Of a DNA stretch of 50,530 nt, positions 34,161 through 44,342 are shown in pieces. Each line of letters begins with the position of its first letter. Position 1 is the first letter of the stretch. Source of the DNA: DATGKR01 sp035294565 (lineage in GTDB: Bacteria; Actinomycetota; Acidimicrobiia; Acidimicrobiales; Palsa-688); contig DATGKR010000073.1 in the NCBI GenBank assembly GCA_035294565.1, positions 1 to 50,530 of the forward strand, written 5' to 3'. Below the pieces are notes generated by a model, which was given only the letters and a program-made list of their open reading frames with translations, did not search any database and had not been told where the DNA came from. Made by a program: the position numbers and the translations under genes.

Positions 34161-35423
34161 GTGCGCCAAGCGGCCCGCTACGCCCGCTCTGTCTACCCGC
34201 TCGCCCTGACGGCCAACGCGTGGCGCCCCCTGTCCTTCGGTCAGCCCCTCGGCGGCTGGGCGTTCGCCCTCGGCTGGCACGTCTCGGAGCTGCCGCTCGC
34301 CACGCTCGCCGCAGAGCTCGCCCTGACGGCACGCGCCCTTCGGGGGGGAAGGTGGCGGACCGGGCCGGGGCTGGCTCGGCTCGCCGCGCAGGCGGGGAGC
34401 GCCGCCGGGCTCGTCGCCTTGCAGGCCGCCGCGGCGGCCTCGAAGGAGGTGCTCGAGGAGGCCCTCGTCGAGGGCCTGGGCCGCGGCTACCCGGAGGAGG
34501 TCTCGCGGGCCGGCCTCTCCCCCGACGAGGGCCCGGAGATCCACCCCTGGCGGGCGGTGCCGGCGTGGATAAGCCGCCGCAGCCGGCTGCGCGCCGAGGG
34601 GATCGCCTACGGTCCCGCCGGGCGGCGAAACCGGCTCGACGTCTGGGCGGCGGAGGGCGTCCGCCCCGGCGACCGGGCCCCGGTCCTCGTGCAGGTCCCG
34701 GGCGGGGCGTGGGCGACGGGCGACAGCCGCCACCAGGCGTACCCGTTGATGGACCGCCTGCGAAGCGCCGGCTGGGTCTGTGTGCCCATCTCCTACCGGC
34801 TGAGCCCCCGGGCCACCTGGCCGGACCACCTCGTCGACGTGAAGCGCGCCATCGCCTGGGTGAAGGACAACATCGACCGTTTCGGAGGCGACCCCGACTT
34901 CGTCGTTGTGACCGGTGGCTCGGCGGGCGGCCACCTCACCGCGATGGCGGCGCTCACCGCCGGGGAGCCCGAGTTCCAGCCGGGCTTCGAGGACGCCGAC
35001 ACGTCCGTCCGCGCGGCGGTCCCCTTCTACGGGGTGTACGACCTGCTCGACTGGAACGGTCGGGGGGGCCCGGCGGGCAGCGTGCGCTACATGGAGCGGG
35101 TTGTGCTCAAGTCGTCACCCAGAGCCGACACGGAGCGTTGGAGGCGCGCCTCGCCGGTCAGCTGGGTGCGGCCCGACGCCCCACCGATGATGATCCTCCA
35201 CGGCTCCAACGACTCGCTGGTGCCGGCGTGGGGGGCCCGCCGTTTCGCCAGCGAGCTTCGCTCCCGGTCGCGCCAGGCCGTCGTCTACGCCGAGCTTCCC
35301 CGCGCCCAGCACGCCTTCGACATCTACCCCTCCCTGCGCACCCTCTACACGGTCCGCGCAGTGGAGCACTTCCTGGCCTGGGTGCGCGCCCGCCGGGCGG
35401 CCGCCACGCCTACGCCAGGGTGA
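34161..35423 (+). CDS. Alpha/beta hydrolase (carboxylesterase/BD-FAE-like)
   Basis: A 420-residue esterase-type hydrolase. The N-terminal 110 residues are Ala- and Leu-rich with two hydrophobic stretches (about 28-58 and 75-95), suggesting membrane association. The catalytic domain (about 140-415) has the oxyanion strand VLVQVPGGAWATGD, the nucleophile elbow VVTGGSAGGHL, an acid in ILHGSNDSLVPAWG and a His in RAQHAFDIYPSLRT, as in hormone-sensitive-lipase/carboxylesterase enzymes. Substrate unknown. The start is GTG 34161. The last 14 bp overlap the convergent ilvD. Confidence 0.83.
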   Translation: MRQAARYARSVYPLALTANAWRPLSFGQPLGGWAFALGWHVSELPLATLAAELALTARALRGGRWRTGPGLARLAAQAGSAAGLVALQAAAAASKEVLEEALVEGLGRGYPEEVSRAGLSPDEGPEIHPWRAVPAWISRRSRLRAEGIAYGPAGRRNRLDVWAAEGVRPGDRAPVLVQVPGGAWATGDSRHQAYPLMDRLRSAGWVCVPISYRLSPRATWPDHLVDVKRAIAWVKDNIDRFGGDPDFVVVTGGSAGGHLTAMAALTAGEPEFQPGFEDADTSVRAAVPFYGVYDLLDWNGRGGPAGSVRYMERVVLKSSPRADTERWRRASPVSWVRPDAPPMMILHGSNDSLVPAWGARRFASELRSRSRQAVVYAELPRAQHAFDIYPSLRTLYTVRAVEHFLAWVRARRAAATPTPG

Positions 35424-37089
35424 CCGCGCCCCGCTCCGCCCCTGTCGCCAGGCGGGCGTACTTGGCCAGGACACCGCTGGTGTAGCGCGGGGCGGGCGCC
35501 TTCCACGCCGAGCGGCGCCGCTCGAGCTCCGCGGCGGGCACGTCGAGCTCCATGGTCCTCGACGGGATGTCCACCACGATGCGATCCCCGTCGGCGACGA
35601 GGGAGATGGGGCCACCGTCGGCGGCCTCGGGGGCGACGTGGCCGACGCAGAAGCCGTGGGTGCCGCCGCTGAAGCGGCCGTCGGTCACCAGCGCGCAGTC
35701 GCTGCCGCGCCCGGCGCCCTTCATGGCGCCGGTCACCGCCAGCATCTCGCGCATCCCCGGGCCTCCCTTGGGCCCTTCGTAGCGGATCACCAGCACCGTC
35801 CCCGGGCGGATCGAGCCCGACAGGATCGCCTCCATGGCGCTGTCCTCCCCGTCGAACACCCGGGCCGTGCCCTCGAAGCGCTCCTGATCGACCCCGGCCA
35901 CCTTGACCACCGCGCCGGCCGGTGCCAGCGAGCCGCGGAGGATGGCGATGCCCCCGTCGGCGTGTATCGGCTGGGACAGGGGACGGACGACGGTGCCGTC
36001 GGGGCGGGGAGGGGAGAGGCGGGCGAGGTTGTCCGCGACGGTGCGGCCGGTGACGGTCAGGCAGTCGCCGTGCAGCAGCCCGGCTTCCAGGAGCTCCTTC
36101 ATGACGACCGGCACCCCGCCGATGCGGTCGACGTCGACCATGTGGAAGCGCCCGTGGGGTTTGGTGTCGGCGATGTGGGGGACGCGCCGGCCGACGCGGT
36201 CGAAGTCGTCGAGGTCGAGCTCGACGCGGGCCTCGTTGGCGATGGCGAGCAGGTGCAGGACGGCGTTGGTCGACCCGCCGAGGGCCATGGTCACGGCTAT
36301 GGCGTTCTCGAACGCCTCGCGGGTCATTATCTGGCGGGGGCGTATCCCCTGCTCGAGCAGCCGGACGACAGCCCTCCCCGACTCGGCGGCCAGCTCGTCG
36401 CGCCTTGCGTCGACCGCCGGCGGCGACGCCGACCCGGGCAGTGCCATCCCCAGCGCCTCGGAGATCGAGGCCATCGTGTTGGCGGTGAACATGCCCGCGC
36501 AGCTGCCGATCGTCGGGCAGGCCGCCCTCTCGATGAGCGCCAGTTCCTCGTCGGAGAGCGCGCCCGTCGCCCTGGCGCCGACCGCCTCGAAGACGCTGAC
36601 GATGTCGAGCGCCTCGCCCTTGGGGCCGCGGCCGGGCATGATCGTCCCGCCATAGAGGAACACAGCCGGCAGGTCCAGCCTGGCCGCGGCCATCAGCATG
36701 CCGGGCAGGGACTTGTCGCAGCCGGCGAAGGTGACCATGGCGTCGAAGCGCTCGGCGTGCATCATCGTCTCCACGGAGTCGGCGATCACCTCGCGGCTGA
36801 CCAGGGACGCCCGCATCCCCTCCCCGCCCATCGATATCCCGTCGGAGACGGCGATGGTCACGAACTCGATCGGGAAGCCTCCGGCCTGGCGCACCCCCTC
36901 CTTCGCCTGCTTGGCGAGGCGGTCCAGGGACATGTTGCAGGGCGTCACCTCGTTCCACGACGACGCCACCGCCACCTGCGGCTTGTCCCAGTCGTCGTCG
37001 GTCATGCCGATCGCCCGGAGCATCGCCCGGGCGGGGGCACGCTCGAACCCTTCGGTCACCTCTCGGCTGCGCGGCTTCATGTCGGCCAT
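35410..37089 (-). CDS. ilvD: Dihydroxy-acid dehydratase
   Basis: An Fe-S dehydratase giving the 2-keto acid precursors of valine and isoleucine. Cluster and active-site cysteines are visible at SSWNEVTPCNM, FAGCDKSLPGM and CPTIGSCAGMFTANTM. Near the C-terminus, LVTDGRFSGGTHGFCVGHVAPEA is the Mg/substrate motif. The model from ATG 37089 has 559 residues. It was chosen among clustered starts (37098, 37095, 37089, 37080) because TATCGT lies exactly 7 nt upstream. It follows gatB by 49 bp but probably has its own promoter. Confidence 0.95.
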   Translation of the reverse strand: MADMKPRSREVTEGFERAPARAMLRAIGMTDDDWDKPQVAVASSWNEVTPCNMSLDRLAKQAKEGVRQAGGFPIEFVTIAVSDGISMGGEGMRASLVSREVIADSVETMMHAERFDAMVTFAGCDKSLPGMLMAAARLDLPAVFLYGGTIMPGRGPKGEALDIVSVFEAVGARATGALSDEELALIERAACPTIGSCAGMFTANTMASISEALGMALPGSASPPAVDARRDELAAESGRAVVRLLEQGIRPRQIMTREAFENAIAVTMALGGSTNAVLHLLAIANEARVELDLDDFDRVGRRVPHIADTKPHGRFHMVDVDRIGGVPVVMKELLEAGLLHGDCLTVTGRTVADNLARLSPPRPDGTVVRPLSQPIHADGGIAILRGSLAPAGAVVKVAGVDQERFEGTARVFDGEDSAMEAILSGSIRPGTVLVIRYEGPKGGPGMREMLAVTGAMKGAGRGSDCALVTDGRFSGGTHGFCVGHVAPEAADGGPISLVADGDRIVVDIPSRTMELDVPAAELERRRSAWKAPAPRYTSGVLAKYARLATGAERGAVTLA

Positions 37090-37096
37090 GCGCATC

Positions 37097-37102
37097 ACGA
37101 TA
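37097..37102 (-). promoter_or_regulatory. Putative -10 box of ilvD
   Basis: TATCGT on the minus strand, 7 nt before ATG 37089. It overlaps the alternative upstream GTG, which argues against that start. Confidence 0.45.
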
Positions 37103-37138
37103 GGGCGGGCGCGCCGCCGCCGGCGGCTGGCCCTCCGC

Positions 37139-38562
37139 TCAGCCGCCGCGGCGGGAGCGGAGCAGGGCCGACGCCTCCCCCAGGTCGGCGCTGCCGCCAG
37201 TTGCCTTTTTGACCAGGCCGACGAAGAACCCGGCGAGCTTGTCCTCGCCCGCCGCGAAGCGCTCCCATTCGACGGGATGGGCGGCGACCACCTCGTCCAC
37301 CACTTTTTCCAGAGAGCCGGCGTCCAGCGCCTCGAACCCGAGCTCGGCGGCGATCTCCTCCGGGTCGCCCCCCCGCCTCATCAGCTCCTTGAGCACCGTC
37401 CGCGCCTGAGCGACGGTCAGCTTCCCGCCTGCCTCCAGGGCGACCAGGCGGGCGAACGCCCGAGCGTCGAGCCGCGCGGCGGCTTCGGTGTCGGAGGCGA
37501 CCTCGTTGGCCGTCCGGCGCAACGCCAGCGCGGCGTGCTCGGGGGGCGCCGCCTCGACCAGGCGGTCGAGACCGAGGCGAACCACCGTCACCACCGCGTC
37601 GGAGTCGGGGCTGCTGCCGCTCAGCGCGGCCAGCGCCGCCCGCCGTTCCGCCGGCAGCCGTGGCAGCGAGGCTGCCACTCGACCGAGCCACTCCGCCGGC
37701 GGGGCGAGCGGCACCAGGTCCGGTTCCGGGAAGTACCGGTAGTCGTACGCCTCCTCCTTGGAGCGCATCGAGCCGGTCTTTCCCGCCCCCTCGTCCCAGT
37801 GGCGGGTCTCCTGGATGACCGTCCTGCCTTCGCCGATCAGGCGGATCTGGCGGCTCGCCTCGTACTCAACGGCGCGCCCGAGCGACCGCAGCGAATTCAT
37901 GTTCTTGATCTCGCAGCGGGTGCCGAGCTGGTCGGAACCGGCCGGGCGCACGGAAACGTTGGCGTCGACGCGCAGCGAGCCCTCCTCCATCTTCCCGTCC
38001 GACACCCCTGTCGCCACGAGGATCGCCCGCAGCTCGTCGACGTAAGCCTTCGCCTCCTCGGCGCTCCTCATGTCAGGTGCGCTGACGATCTCGACCAGCG
38101 GCACCCCCGCCCGGTTGTAGTCCACCAGCGAGTGCGACGCCTCGTGGATGCGCCCGCCACCGCCCACGTGGGTGGTCTTGCCAGTGTCCTCCTCCAGGTG
38201 CGCCCTGACGATCCCGACCCGCCTTCCGCCGGGCAGCTCCAGCCAGCCGTCGGCGTTGATCGGAACGTCGTACTGGCTGATCTGGTAGTCCTTGGGCATG
38301 TCGGGATAGAAGTAGTTCTTGCGGTGGAACTGCGAGGGCTGCACCCGGCAGTGCAGCGCGGTGCCGATGCGCATGGCGAGCTCCACGGCCATCCGGTTGA
38401 GCACCGGCAGCGATCCGGGCAGGCCCAGGCACACGGGGCAGACGTTGGTGTTCGGCTCCTCGCCGAAGACATTGCGGCAGCCGCAGAACAGCTTCGTGGC
38501 CGTGCTTAGCTCGGCGTGGACCTCCAGGCCCACCACGGTCTCCCACCCGGTCCGGACCTCTG

Positions 38563-38566
<4 letters not shown>
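37139..38566 (-). CDS. gatB: Asp-tRNA(Asn)/Glu-tRNA(Gln) amidotransferase subunit B
   Basis: The tRNA-binding and kinase subunit of GatCAB, which phosphorylates Glu- or Asp-tRNA before amidation. The 475 residues include the N-terminal signature VGLEVHAELSTATKLFCGC, the zinc-site cysteines (FCGCRN, VCPVCLGLPG), the catalytic cradle (FHRKNYFYPDMPKDYQISQYD) and the C-terminal helical and YqeY-like domains. GTG 38566 overlaps the gatA stop as GTGA, so B is coupled to A in the order gatC-gatA-gatB. Confidence 0.97.
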
Positions 38567-39986
<1,420 letters not shown>

Positions 39987-39990
<4 letters not shown>

Positions 39991-40289
39991 GGCGCCTCGC
40001 CCAGGATCCGCGGCACCCGGAAGCGGTGGTCCTCCACCTCGGGCGCCTCGGCGAGGACCTCGTCGCGGTCAGAGCCCCGCCGCGGCACGTCGTCGCGGAG
40101 CACGTTGACGAGGGGGAGCGGGTGGGCGGTCGGCTCCACGCCTGCGGTGTCGAGCGCTTCGACGTCGCGCGCATGGTCCAGCACGGCGGCGAGCTGGGCG
40201 GTGAAAGTCTGCACCTCTTCTGGCCCCAGTCGCAGCCTGGCCAGGCGGGCGACGTGCTTGACGTCCTCGGGGGTGATACGGCTCGGCAT
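39987..40289 (-). CDS. gatC: Asp-tRNA(Asn)/Glu-tRNA(Gln) amidotransferase subunit C
   Basis: The small 100-residue subunit that wraps around GatA and GatB and stabilises the complex. Recognised by ITPEDVKHVARLARLRLGPEE at the N-terminus and the tail LRDDVPRRGSDRDEVLAEAPE with FRVPRIL near the end. It is the first gene of gatC-gatA-gatB, with a 4-nt overlap into gatA. ATG 40289 has TAGCAT 9 nt upstream. Confidence 0.95.
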
Positions 40290-40298
40290 CGGCCGCCC

Positions 40299-40304
40299 AT
40301 GCTA
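40299..40304 (-). promoter_or_regulatory. Putative -10 box of gatCAB
   Basis: TAGCAT on the minus strand, 9 nt before ATG 40289. Confidence 0.35.
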
Positions 40305-40323
40305 AGCGGCGGGGGGACGGGGC

Positions 40324-40389
40324 CGGCGCTCGCCGGCGGCGGTCTCGGCGGGGTTGCTGTGGTTGTCGGGCGGCGCTCGCCGGCGGCGG
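40324..40389. repeat. Two perfect 19-bp direct repeats in the gatC/SCP2 divergent region
   Basis: CGGCGCTCGCCGGCGGCGG occurs at 40324-40342 and 40371-40389, 47 bp apart start to start. Copy 1 lies within a dyad, GCCGGCG-CT-CGCCGGC (40322-40337); copy 2 keeps only a 5-bp version. It sits between two divergent genes, so a regulatory role is possible, although such GC-rich words recur easily in this genome. Confidence 0.55.
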
Positions 40390-40394
40390 CGGGC

Positions 40395-40400
40395 TACCTT
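40395..40400 (+). promoter_or_regulatory. Putative -10 box of the SCP2-like gene
   Basis: TACCTT, 6 nt before GTG 40407 and just after the second 19-bp repeat. Confidence 0.45.
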
Positions 40401-40406
40401 CTTGGC

Positions 40407-40826
40407 GTGACCAGGTACCCGTTCCTCAGCGACGAGTGGATCGAGCAGTCCAAGAAGCTTCGCGAGGAGTACCGGGACCGGACTCCGCCGGTGCCGGTGA
40501 GCGTTCGCATGAACCAGGTGATCAACGACGTCCCCTTCGGCGAGGGGGTCGTCCACGCCCACCTCGACACCTCCTCGGGGAGGTTGGAGATGGACACCGG
40601 CCACCTGGAGTCGCCGGATCTGACCGTCACCTTGAGCTACGACACCGCCAAGGCAATCCTGGTGGACGCCGACGCTCAGGCGGCGATGAACGCCTTCATG
40701 AGCGGTCGGATCCGCGTCGACGGGGACATCACCAAGATGATCGCCCTACAGACGGCGAGCGCCGGGGCTGCCGCCGACGCGACCGCCGCCGAGCTCGTGC
40801 GGCGCATCCAGGAGATCACCGCCTAG
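40407..40826 (+). CDS. SCP2 sterol-carrier-like domain protein
   Basis: A 139-residue single-domain protein resembling the SCP2 fold: an N-terminal helix (DEWIEQSKKLREEY), a beta-sheet core (VRMNQVINDVPFGEGVVHAHLDT, DLTVTLSYDTAKAIL) and the conserved late motif AAMNAFMSGRIRVDGDITKMIALQ. In actinobacteria such proteins may bind acyl or sterol-like lipids, but the ligand is unknown. GTG 40407 is the natural start. It stands alone, divergent from gatC and convergent with the D,D-carboxypeptidase gene. Confidence 0.83.
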   Translation: MTRYPFLSDEWIEQSKKLREEYRDRTPPVPVSVRMNQVINDVPFGEGVVHAHLDTSSGRLEMDTGHLESPDLTVTLSYDTAKAILVDADAQAAMNAFMSGRIRVDGDITKMIALQTASAGAAADATAAELVRRIQEITA

Positions 40827-40930
40827 GGTTTCCCGGCTGGTCGCGCCTCACGGTGCGCCGGCGACGCTCGGTGCGGGCCGCTTGGCCGTTGCACGGTTTC
40901 TCTGCGCGGTCGGCTTCGGGAGGCTCCAGG

Positions 40931-40945
40931 AGCCCTCGGAGGGCT
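40931..40945. terminator. Small dyad between the convergent SCP2-like and carboxypeptidase genes
   Basis: AGCCCTCGGAGGGCT forms AGCCC/GGGCT with a five-base loop, preceded by another dyad, GGCTCC-A-GGAGCC (40923-40935). This 133-bp gap holds nothing else clear. Weak bidirectional terminator candidate; no T tract. Confidence 0.3.
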
Positions 40946-40959
40946 TCAGGAGGACCCCC

Positions 40960-42015
40960 TTAGGGGTGCGGTCGGCGCCTGCGCTTCTCCAAGCGGATCT
41001 GGCGGGCTGTGAGCAGGATGCCGGCGACGAAGAGGGCGGCGGCGATCGTCGCCGGCAGGTACGACCGCTGCACCCTCACCGGGGCGGCCCGGGCCAGGCG
41101 GACCGGGTCGCGCCTTGCTGTGGTCGGCGGAGGGGGTGGGGGAGGAGGGAACGGTTCTGTTACCGCCGGGAGCGTGGCGGCGCGGACCGGCTCGGCCGAG
41201 ACCGGGGTGGCGAAACCCTCGTTGAGCAGGTCTGCGGCGGTTTGATAAGCGTTGGCGCCGTTGAGCACGACCGCCATCATCTTGCGCCCCGCCCTCTCGG
41301 CCTCCTCGACGACGCAGAAGCCGGCGGCGTCGGTGTAGCCGGTCTTGACGCCGATCGACCCGGGGTAGCTGAGCAGGAAGTAGATGTTCTTGTTGAGCAG
41401 GGAGTAGACCACCCCGTCGGGGCCCTTGAAACCGAAACGGTGCGTGTCGGCGATCGCCGCCAACTCGGGGTTGGCCATCATGTCCCTGGCGGCGGTCGCC
41501 AGGTCGTAGGCGCTGATGCGGTTCCCCCCGTCGAACCCTTCGCTGCCGTCCAGGCCGGCGGGATCCTCGAGAACGGGGTGGTCGCGCATGCCGATCTGCG
41601 CTGCCGCCTCTTGCATCGTGGCGGCGAAGCCTTGGAGCGAGCCGCTCACCCTCTCGGCCAGTGCGTAGGCGGCGTCGTTGGCTGAATCGATCAGAAGGGC
41701 GTTGAGCACGATGCTGAACGGCCACACCTGGCCCGCTTTCATGCCCAGCCGGTCGGGGTAGGCGTTGGCCGCCACGGCGTCGACCGGGACCTGCGCGTCG
41801 GGGGGCAGCCAGTCCACGGCGATCATCGCGGTCAGCATCTTCGTGAGGCTGCCCGGCGGCATCGGAACGTGGGCGTCCTGGGCGTAGAGGATGTTGCCGT
41901 TGTCCACGTCGACCAGCAGCTCGGCGCGGGCGGGGGGCGGCACGGTCGTCGTGGTGGTCGGCGCCGTCCCCGCCGTCAGAAGAGAAGCGAGCGCTGCCGC
42001 GGCCAGGCGGAGCAT
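40960..42015 (-). CDS. D-alanyl-D-alanine carboxypeptidase (PBP5/DacB-like, S11)
   Basis: A penicillin-binding serine peptidase that trims the terminal D-Ala of peptidoglycan stem peptides. Of 351 residues, 1-16 form a signal peptide, followed by a Thr-Pro spacer. The active-site motifs are SLTK (S56, K59), SAN (111-113) and KTG (224-226). A Pro run at about 289-297 leads to a C-terminal hydrophobic segment (SYLPATIAAALFVAGILLTA) and a basic tail, so the enzyme is anchored facing outwards. ATG 42015 is 7 bp after the serC stop; the pairing with serC is probably only positional. Confidence 0.9.
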   Translation of the reverse strand: MLRLAAAALASLLTAGTAPTTTTTVPPPARAELLVDVDNGNILYAQDAHVPMPPGSLTKMLTAMIAVDWLPPDAQVPVDAVAANAYPDRLGMKAGQVWPFSIVLNALLIDSANDAAYALAERVSGSLQGFAATMQEAAAQIGMRDHPVLEDPAGLDGSEGFDGGNRISAYDLATAARDMMANPELAAIADTHRFGFKGPDGVVYSLLNKNIYFLLSYPGSIGVKTGYTDAAGFCVVEEAERAGRKMMAVVLNGANAYQTAADLLNEGFATPVSAEPVRAATLPAVTEPFPPPPPPPPTTARRDPVRLARAAPVRVQRSYLPATIAAALFVAGILLTARQIRLEKRRRRPHP

Positions 42016-42022
42016 AGGGCGC

Positions 42023-43144
42023 CTAGAGCCTGCCCACCACGAAGTCGATACAGCCTGTCAGTGCCTTGACGTCGTCCGGATCGATCGCGGGGAACATGGC
42101 TATCCGCAGCTGGTTGCGGCCGAGCTTGCGGTAGGGCTCGGTGTCGACGATGCCGTTGGCCCTCAGCACCTTGGCCAGGGTAGCGGCGTCGACCGCCGGG
42201 TCGAAGTCGACGGTGCCCACGACGTTGGACCGCTCGTCGGGTTTCGACACGAAGGGAGAGGCGAAGTCCGAGCTATCCGCCCAGCCGTAGAGGATGCGGG
42301 CCGACGCCTCGCTTCGACCGGCCGAGAAGTCCAAGCCGCCGCCGGAGAGCATCCACTCCAGCTGCTCCACGAACAGCACCAGGGTCGCCACGGCCGGCGT
42401 GTTGTAGGTCTGGTCGAGCCGGCTCTGCTCGATGGCGATCTTCAGGTCCAGCGAGGCCGGCACCCAGCGGCCCGAGAGGCGGGCGGCCCTCTCCAGAGCG
42501 GCGGCGGACAAGACAGCGACCCACAGGCCGCCGTCGGCGGCGAAGCACTTCTGCGGCGCGAAGTAGTACACGTCGGCCTCGGAGGGGTCGAAGCGCAGGC
42601 CTCCGGCGGCCGAGGTCGCGTCGACGGCCACCAGGCCGCCTGCGCCTTCGGGCCGGCGCACGGGCATCATCACCCCCGTCGAGGTCTCATTGTGGGTGAG
42701 GGCGTAGAGATCGACGTCGCTGTCAGCTGCGGGCCAGGGGTGGGTCCCTGGAGGCGTCTCGATCACCTGCGGTTCCTCCAGGTGGGGTGCCGAGCGGGCC
42801 GCCACGGCGAACTTGGACGAGAACTCGCCGAACGACAGGTGCTGGCTGCGCCGTTCGATCAGGCAGAAGGTGGCGATGTCCCAGAAGGCAGTGGTCCCGC
42901 CGTTGCCGAGGACGACCTCGTAGCCGGCAGGCAGCCCGAAGAGCTCCGCCAGCCCGGAGCGCAGCCGCCCGACGAGGCTCTTGACCGGCGCCTGGCGGTG
43001 GCTGGTGCCGAGAATCCCCCCGGCTGCCCGGCGCAAGGCCTCGACGGCCTCGGGGCGGACCTTCGACGGGCCCGAGCCGAAGCGGCCGTCGCGGGGCAGC
43101 ATGTCGGGCGGGATGCGGATATCGGTGGGAGAGACAGTGGCCAC
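42023..43144 (-). CDS. serC: Phosphoserine aminotransferase
   Basis: A PLP class V aminotransferase for the second step of serine synthesis. This 373-residue form is the actinobacterial type (PPDMLPRDGRFGSGPSKVRPE at the N-terminus, then LGTSHRQAPVK). The PLP lysine is in VYYFAPQKCFAADGGLW, and LRIAMFPAIDPDDV is near the end. GTG 43144 lies only 9 bp from the start of the divergent aminotransferase. serA, the preceding pathway step, lies just beyond that gene. Confidence 0.95.
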   Translation of the reverse strand: MATVSPTDIRIPPDMLPRDGRFGSGPSKVRPEAVEALRRAAGGILGTSHRQAPVKSLVGRLRSGLAELFGLPAGYEVVLGNGGTTAFWDIATFCLIERRSQHLSFGEFSSKFAVAARSAPHLEEPQVIETPPGTHPWPAADSDVDLYALTHNETSTGVMMPVRRPEGAGGLVAVDATSAAGGLRFDPSEADVYYFAPQKCFAADGGLWVAVLSAAALERAARLSGRWVPASLDLKIAIEQSRLDQTYNTPAVATLVLFVEQLEWMLSGGGLDFSAGRSEASARILYGWADSSDFASPFVSKPDERSNVVGTVDFDPAVDAATLAKVLRANGIVDTEPYRKLGRNQLRIAMFPAIDPDDVKALTGCIDFVVGRL

Positions 43145-43156
43145 TGTGAAACTATG
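43142..43156. promoter_or_regulatory. Overlapping divergent -10 boxes of serC and the aminotransferase gene
   Basis: CACTGT on the plus strand (43142-43147) ends 6 nt before ATG 43154. CATAGT on the minus strand (43156-43151) ends 6 nt before the serC GTG at 43144. Each box therefore covers the other gene's start codon. Both deviate from TANNNT at the first base, so the assignment is tentative. Confidence 0.35.
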
Positions 43157-44341
43157 GCAGGGATGGCCCGAATCTCACAGCGCATAGCATCCGTGTCCGA
43201 GTCGGCGACGCTCGCCATCGACGCCAAGGCCAAGGCGCTCAAAGCCGCCGGCGAGGACGTGATCGGCTTCGGCGCCGGCGAACCGGACTTCCCCACCCCC
43301 GAGCACATCGTCGAGGCCGCCGTGGCCGCCTGCCGCGACCCGCGCAACCACAAGTACACCCCCGCCGGGGGCCTGCCCGAGCTCAAGGAGGCGATCGCCG
43401 CCAAGACCTTGCGGGACTCGGGCCTCGAGGTGTCACCCGCGCAGGTGCTGGTCACCAACGGGGGCAAGCAGGCCGTCGAGGAGGCGTTCGCCACCCTGCT
43501 CGACCCCGGCGACGAGGTGCTCGTCCCTTCCCCCTTCTGGACCACCTACCCGGAGGCCATAGGCCTGACCGGCGCCTCCACCGTCGAGCTTCCCACCACC
43601 TGGCAGTCCGGCTTCAAGGTGACCCTCGAACAGTTGTCGGCGGCGCTCACCCCCCGAACCAAGGCGCTGCTTTTCGTGTCGCCTTCGAACCCGACAGGCG
43701 CCGTCTACACCCCCGAGGAGGTCGCCGCCATCGGCGGCTGGGCCGCCGAGCACGGGATCTGGGTGGTGACCGACGAGATATACGAGCACCTCGTCTACGG
43801 GGAGGCGCGCTTCACGTCCATGCCGGCGCTGGTCCCCGAGCTGGCCGACACCTGCATCGTCGTCAACGGCGTCGCCAAGACCTACGCGATGACCGGCTGG
43901 CGGGTCGGGTGGATGATCGGCCCCGCGGACGTGGTGGCCGCCGCCGCCAACCTCCAGTCGCACGCCACCTCCAACGTGTGCAACGTGGCTCAGCGGGCCG
44001 CTCTGGCCGCCGTGTCGGGGGACCTCACCGCGGTGGCCGAGATGCGCGCGGTGTACGACCGGCGGCGCCAGACGATCGTCTCCATGCTCAACGAGATCCC
44101 AGGCGTCCGGTGCCCTCTCCCCGACGGGGCGTTCTACGCCTTCCCGAGCGTCGAGGGACTGCTGGACCGGTTCGGCCCCACCTCCCTAGACCTGGCGGCC
44201 TACGTGCTCGAAGAGGCAAAAGTGGCGTTCGTCCCGGGCGAGGCGTTCGGGGCGCCGGGGTACGCCCGGTTCTCCTACGCCCTCGACGACGACTCGATGA
44301 TCGAGGGCATCAACCGCCTGGCCAAGCTGGTCGGTTCCTGA
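43154..44341 (+). CDS. Class I aminotransferase (aspartate aminotransferase-like)
   Basis: A fold-type I PLP aminotransferase, 395 residues from ATG 43154 or 392 from ATG 43163. Family signatures are VIGFGAGEPDFPTPEHI, YTPAGGLPELKEAIA, SPSNPTGAVYTPEEV, the PLP lysine segment VNGVAKTYAMTGWRVGW, and the C-terminal substrate Arg in ARFSYALDDD. Aspartate is the most likely amino donor, but prephenate or other specificities occur in this group. ATG 43154 is chosen for its -10-like spacing. It lies 1 bp before serA, likely in one operon, which links it to serine metabolism. Confidence 0.88.
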   Translation: MAGMARISQRIASVSESATLAIDAKAKALKAAGEDVIGFGAGEPDFPTPEHIVEAAVAACRDPRNHKYTPAGGLPELKEAIAAKTLRDSGLEVSPAQVLVTNGGKQAVEEAFATLLDPGDEVLVPSPFWTTYPEAIGLTGASTVELPTTWQSGFKVTLEQLSAALTPRTKALLFVSPSNPTGAVYTPEEVAAIGGWAAEHGIWVVTDEIYEHLVYGEARFTSMPALVPELADTCIVVNGVAKTYAMTGWRVGWMIGPADVVAAAANLQSHATSNVCNVAQRAALAAVSGDLTAVAEMRAVYDRRRQTIVSMLNEIPGVRCPLPDGAFYAFPSVEGLLDRFGPTSLDLAAYVLEEAKVAFVPGEAFGAPGYARFSYALDDDSMIEGINRLAKLVGS

Positions 44342-44342
44342 C

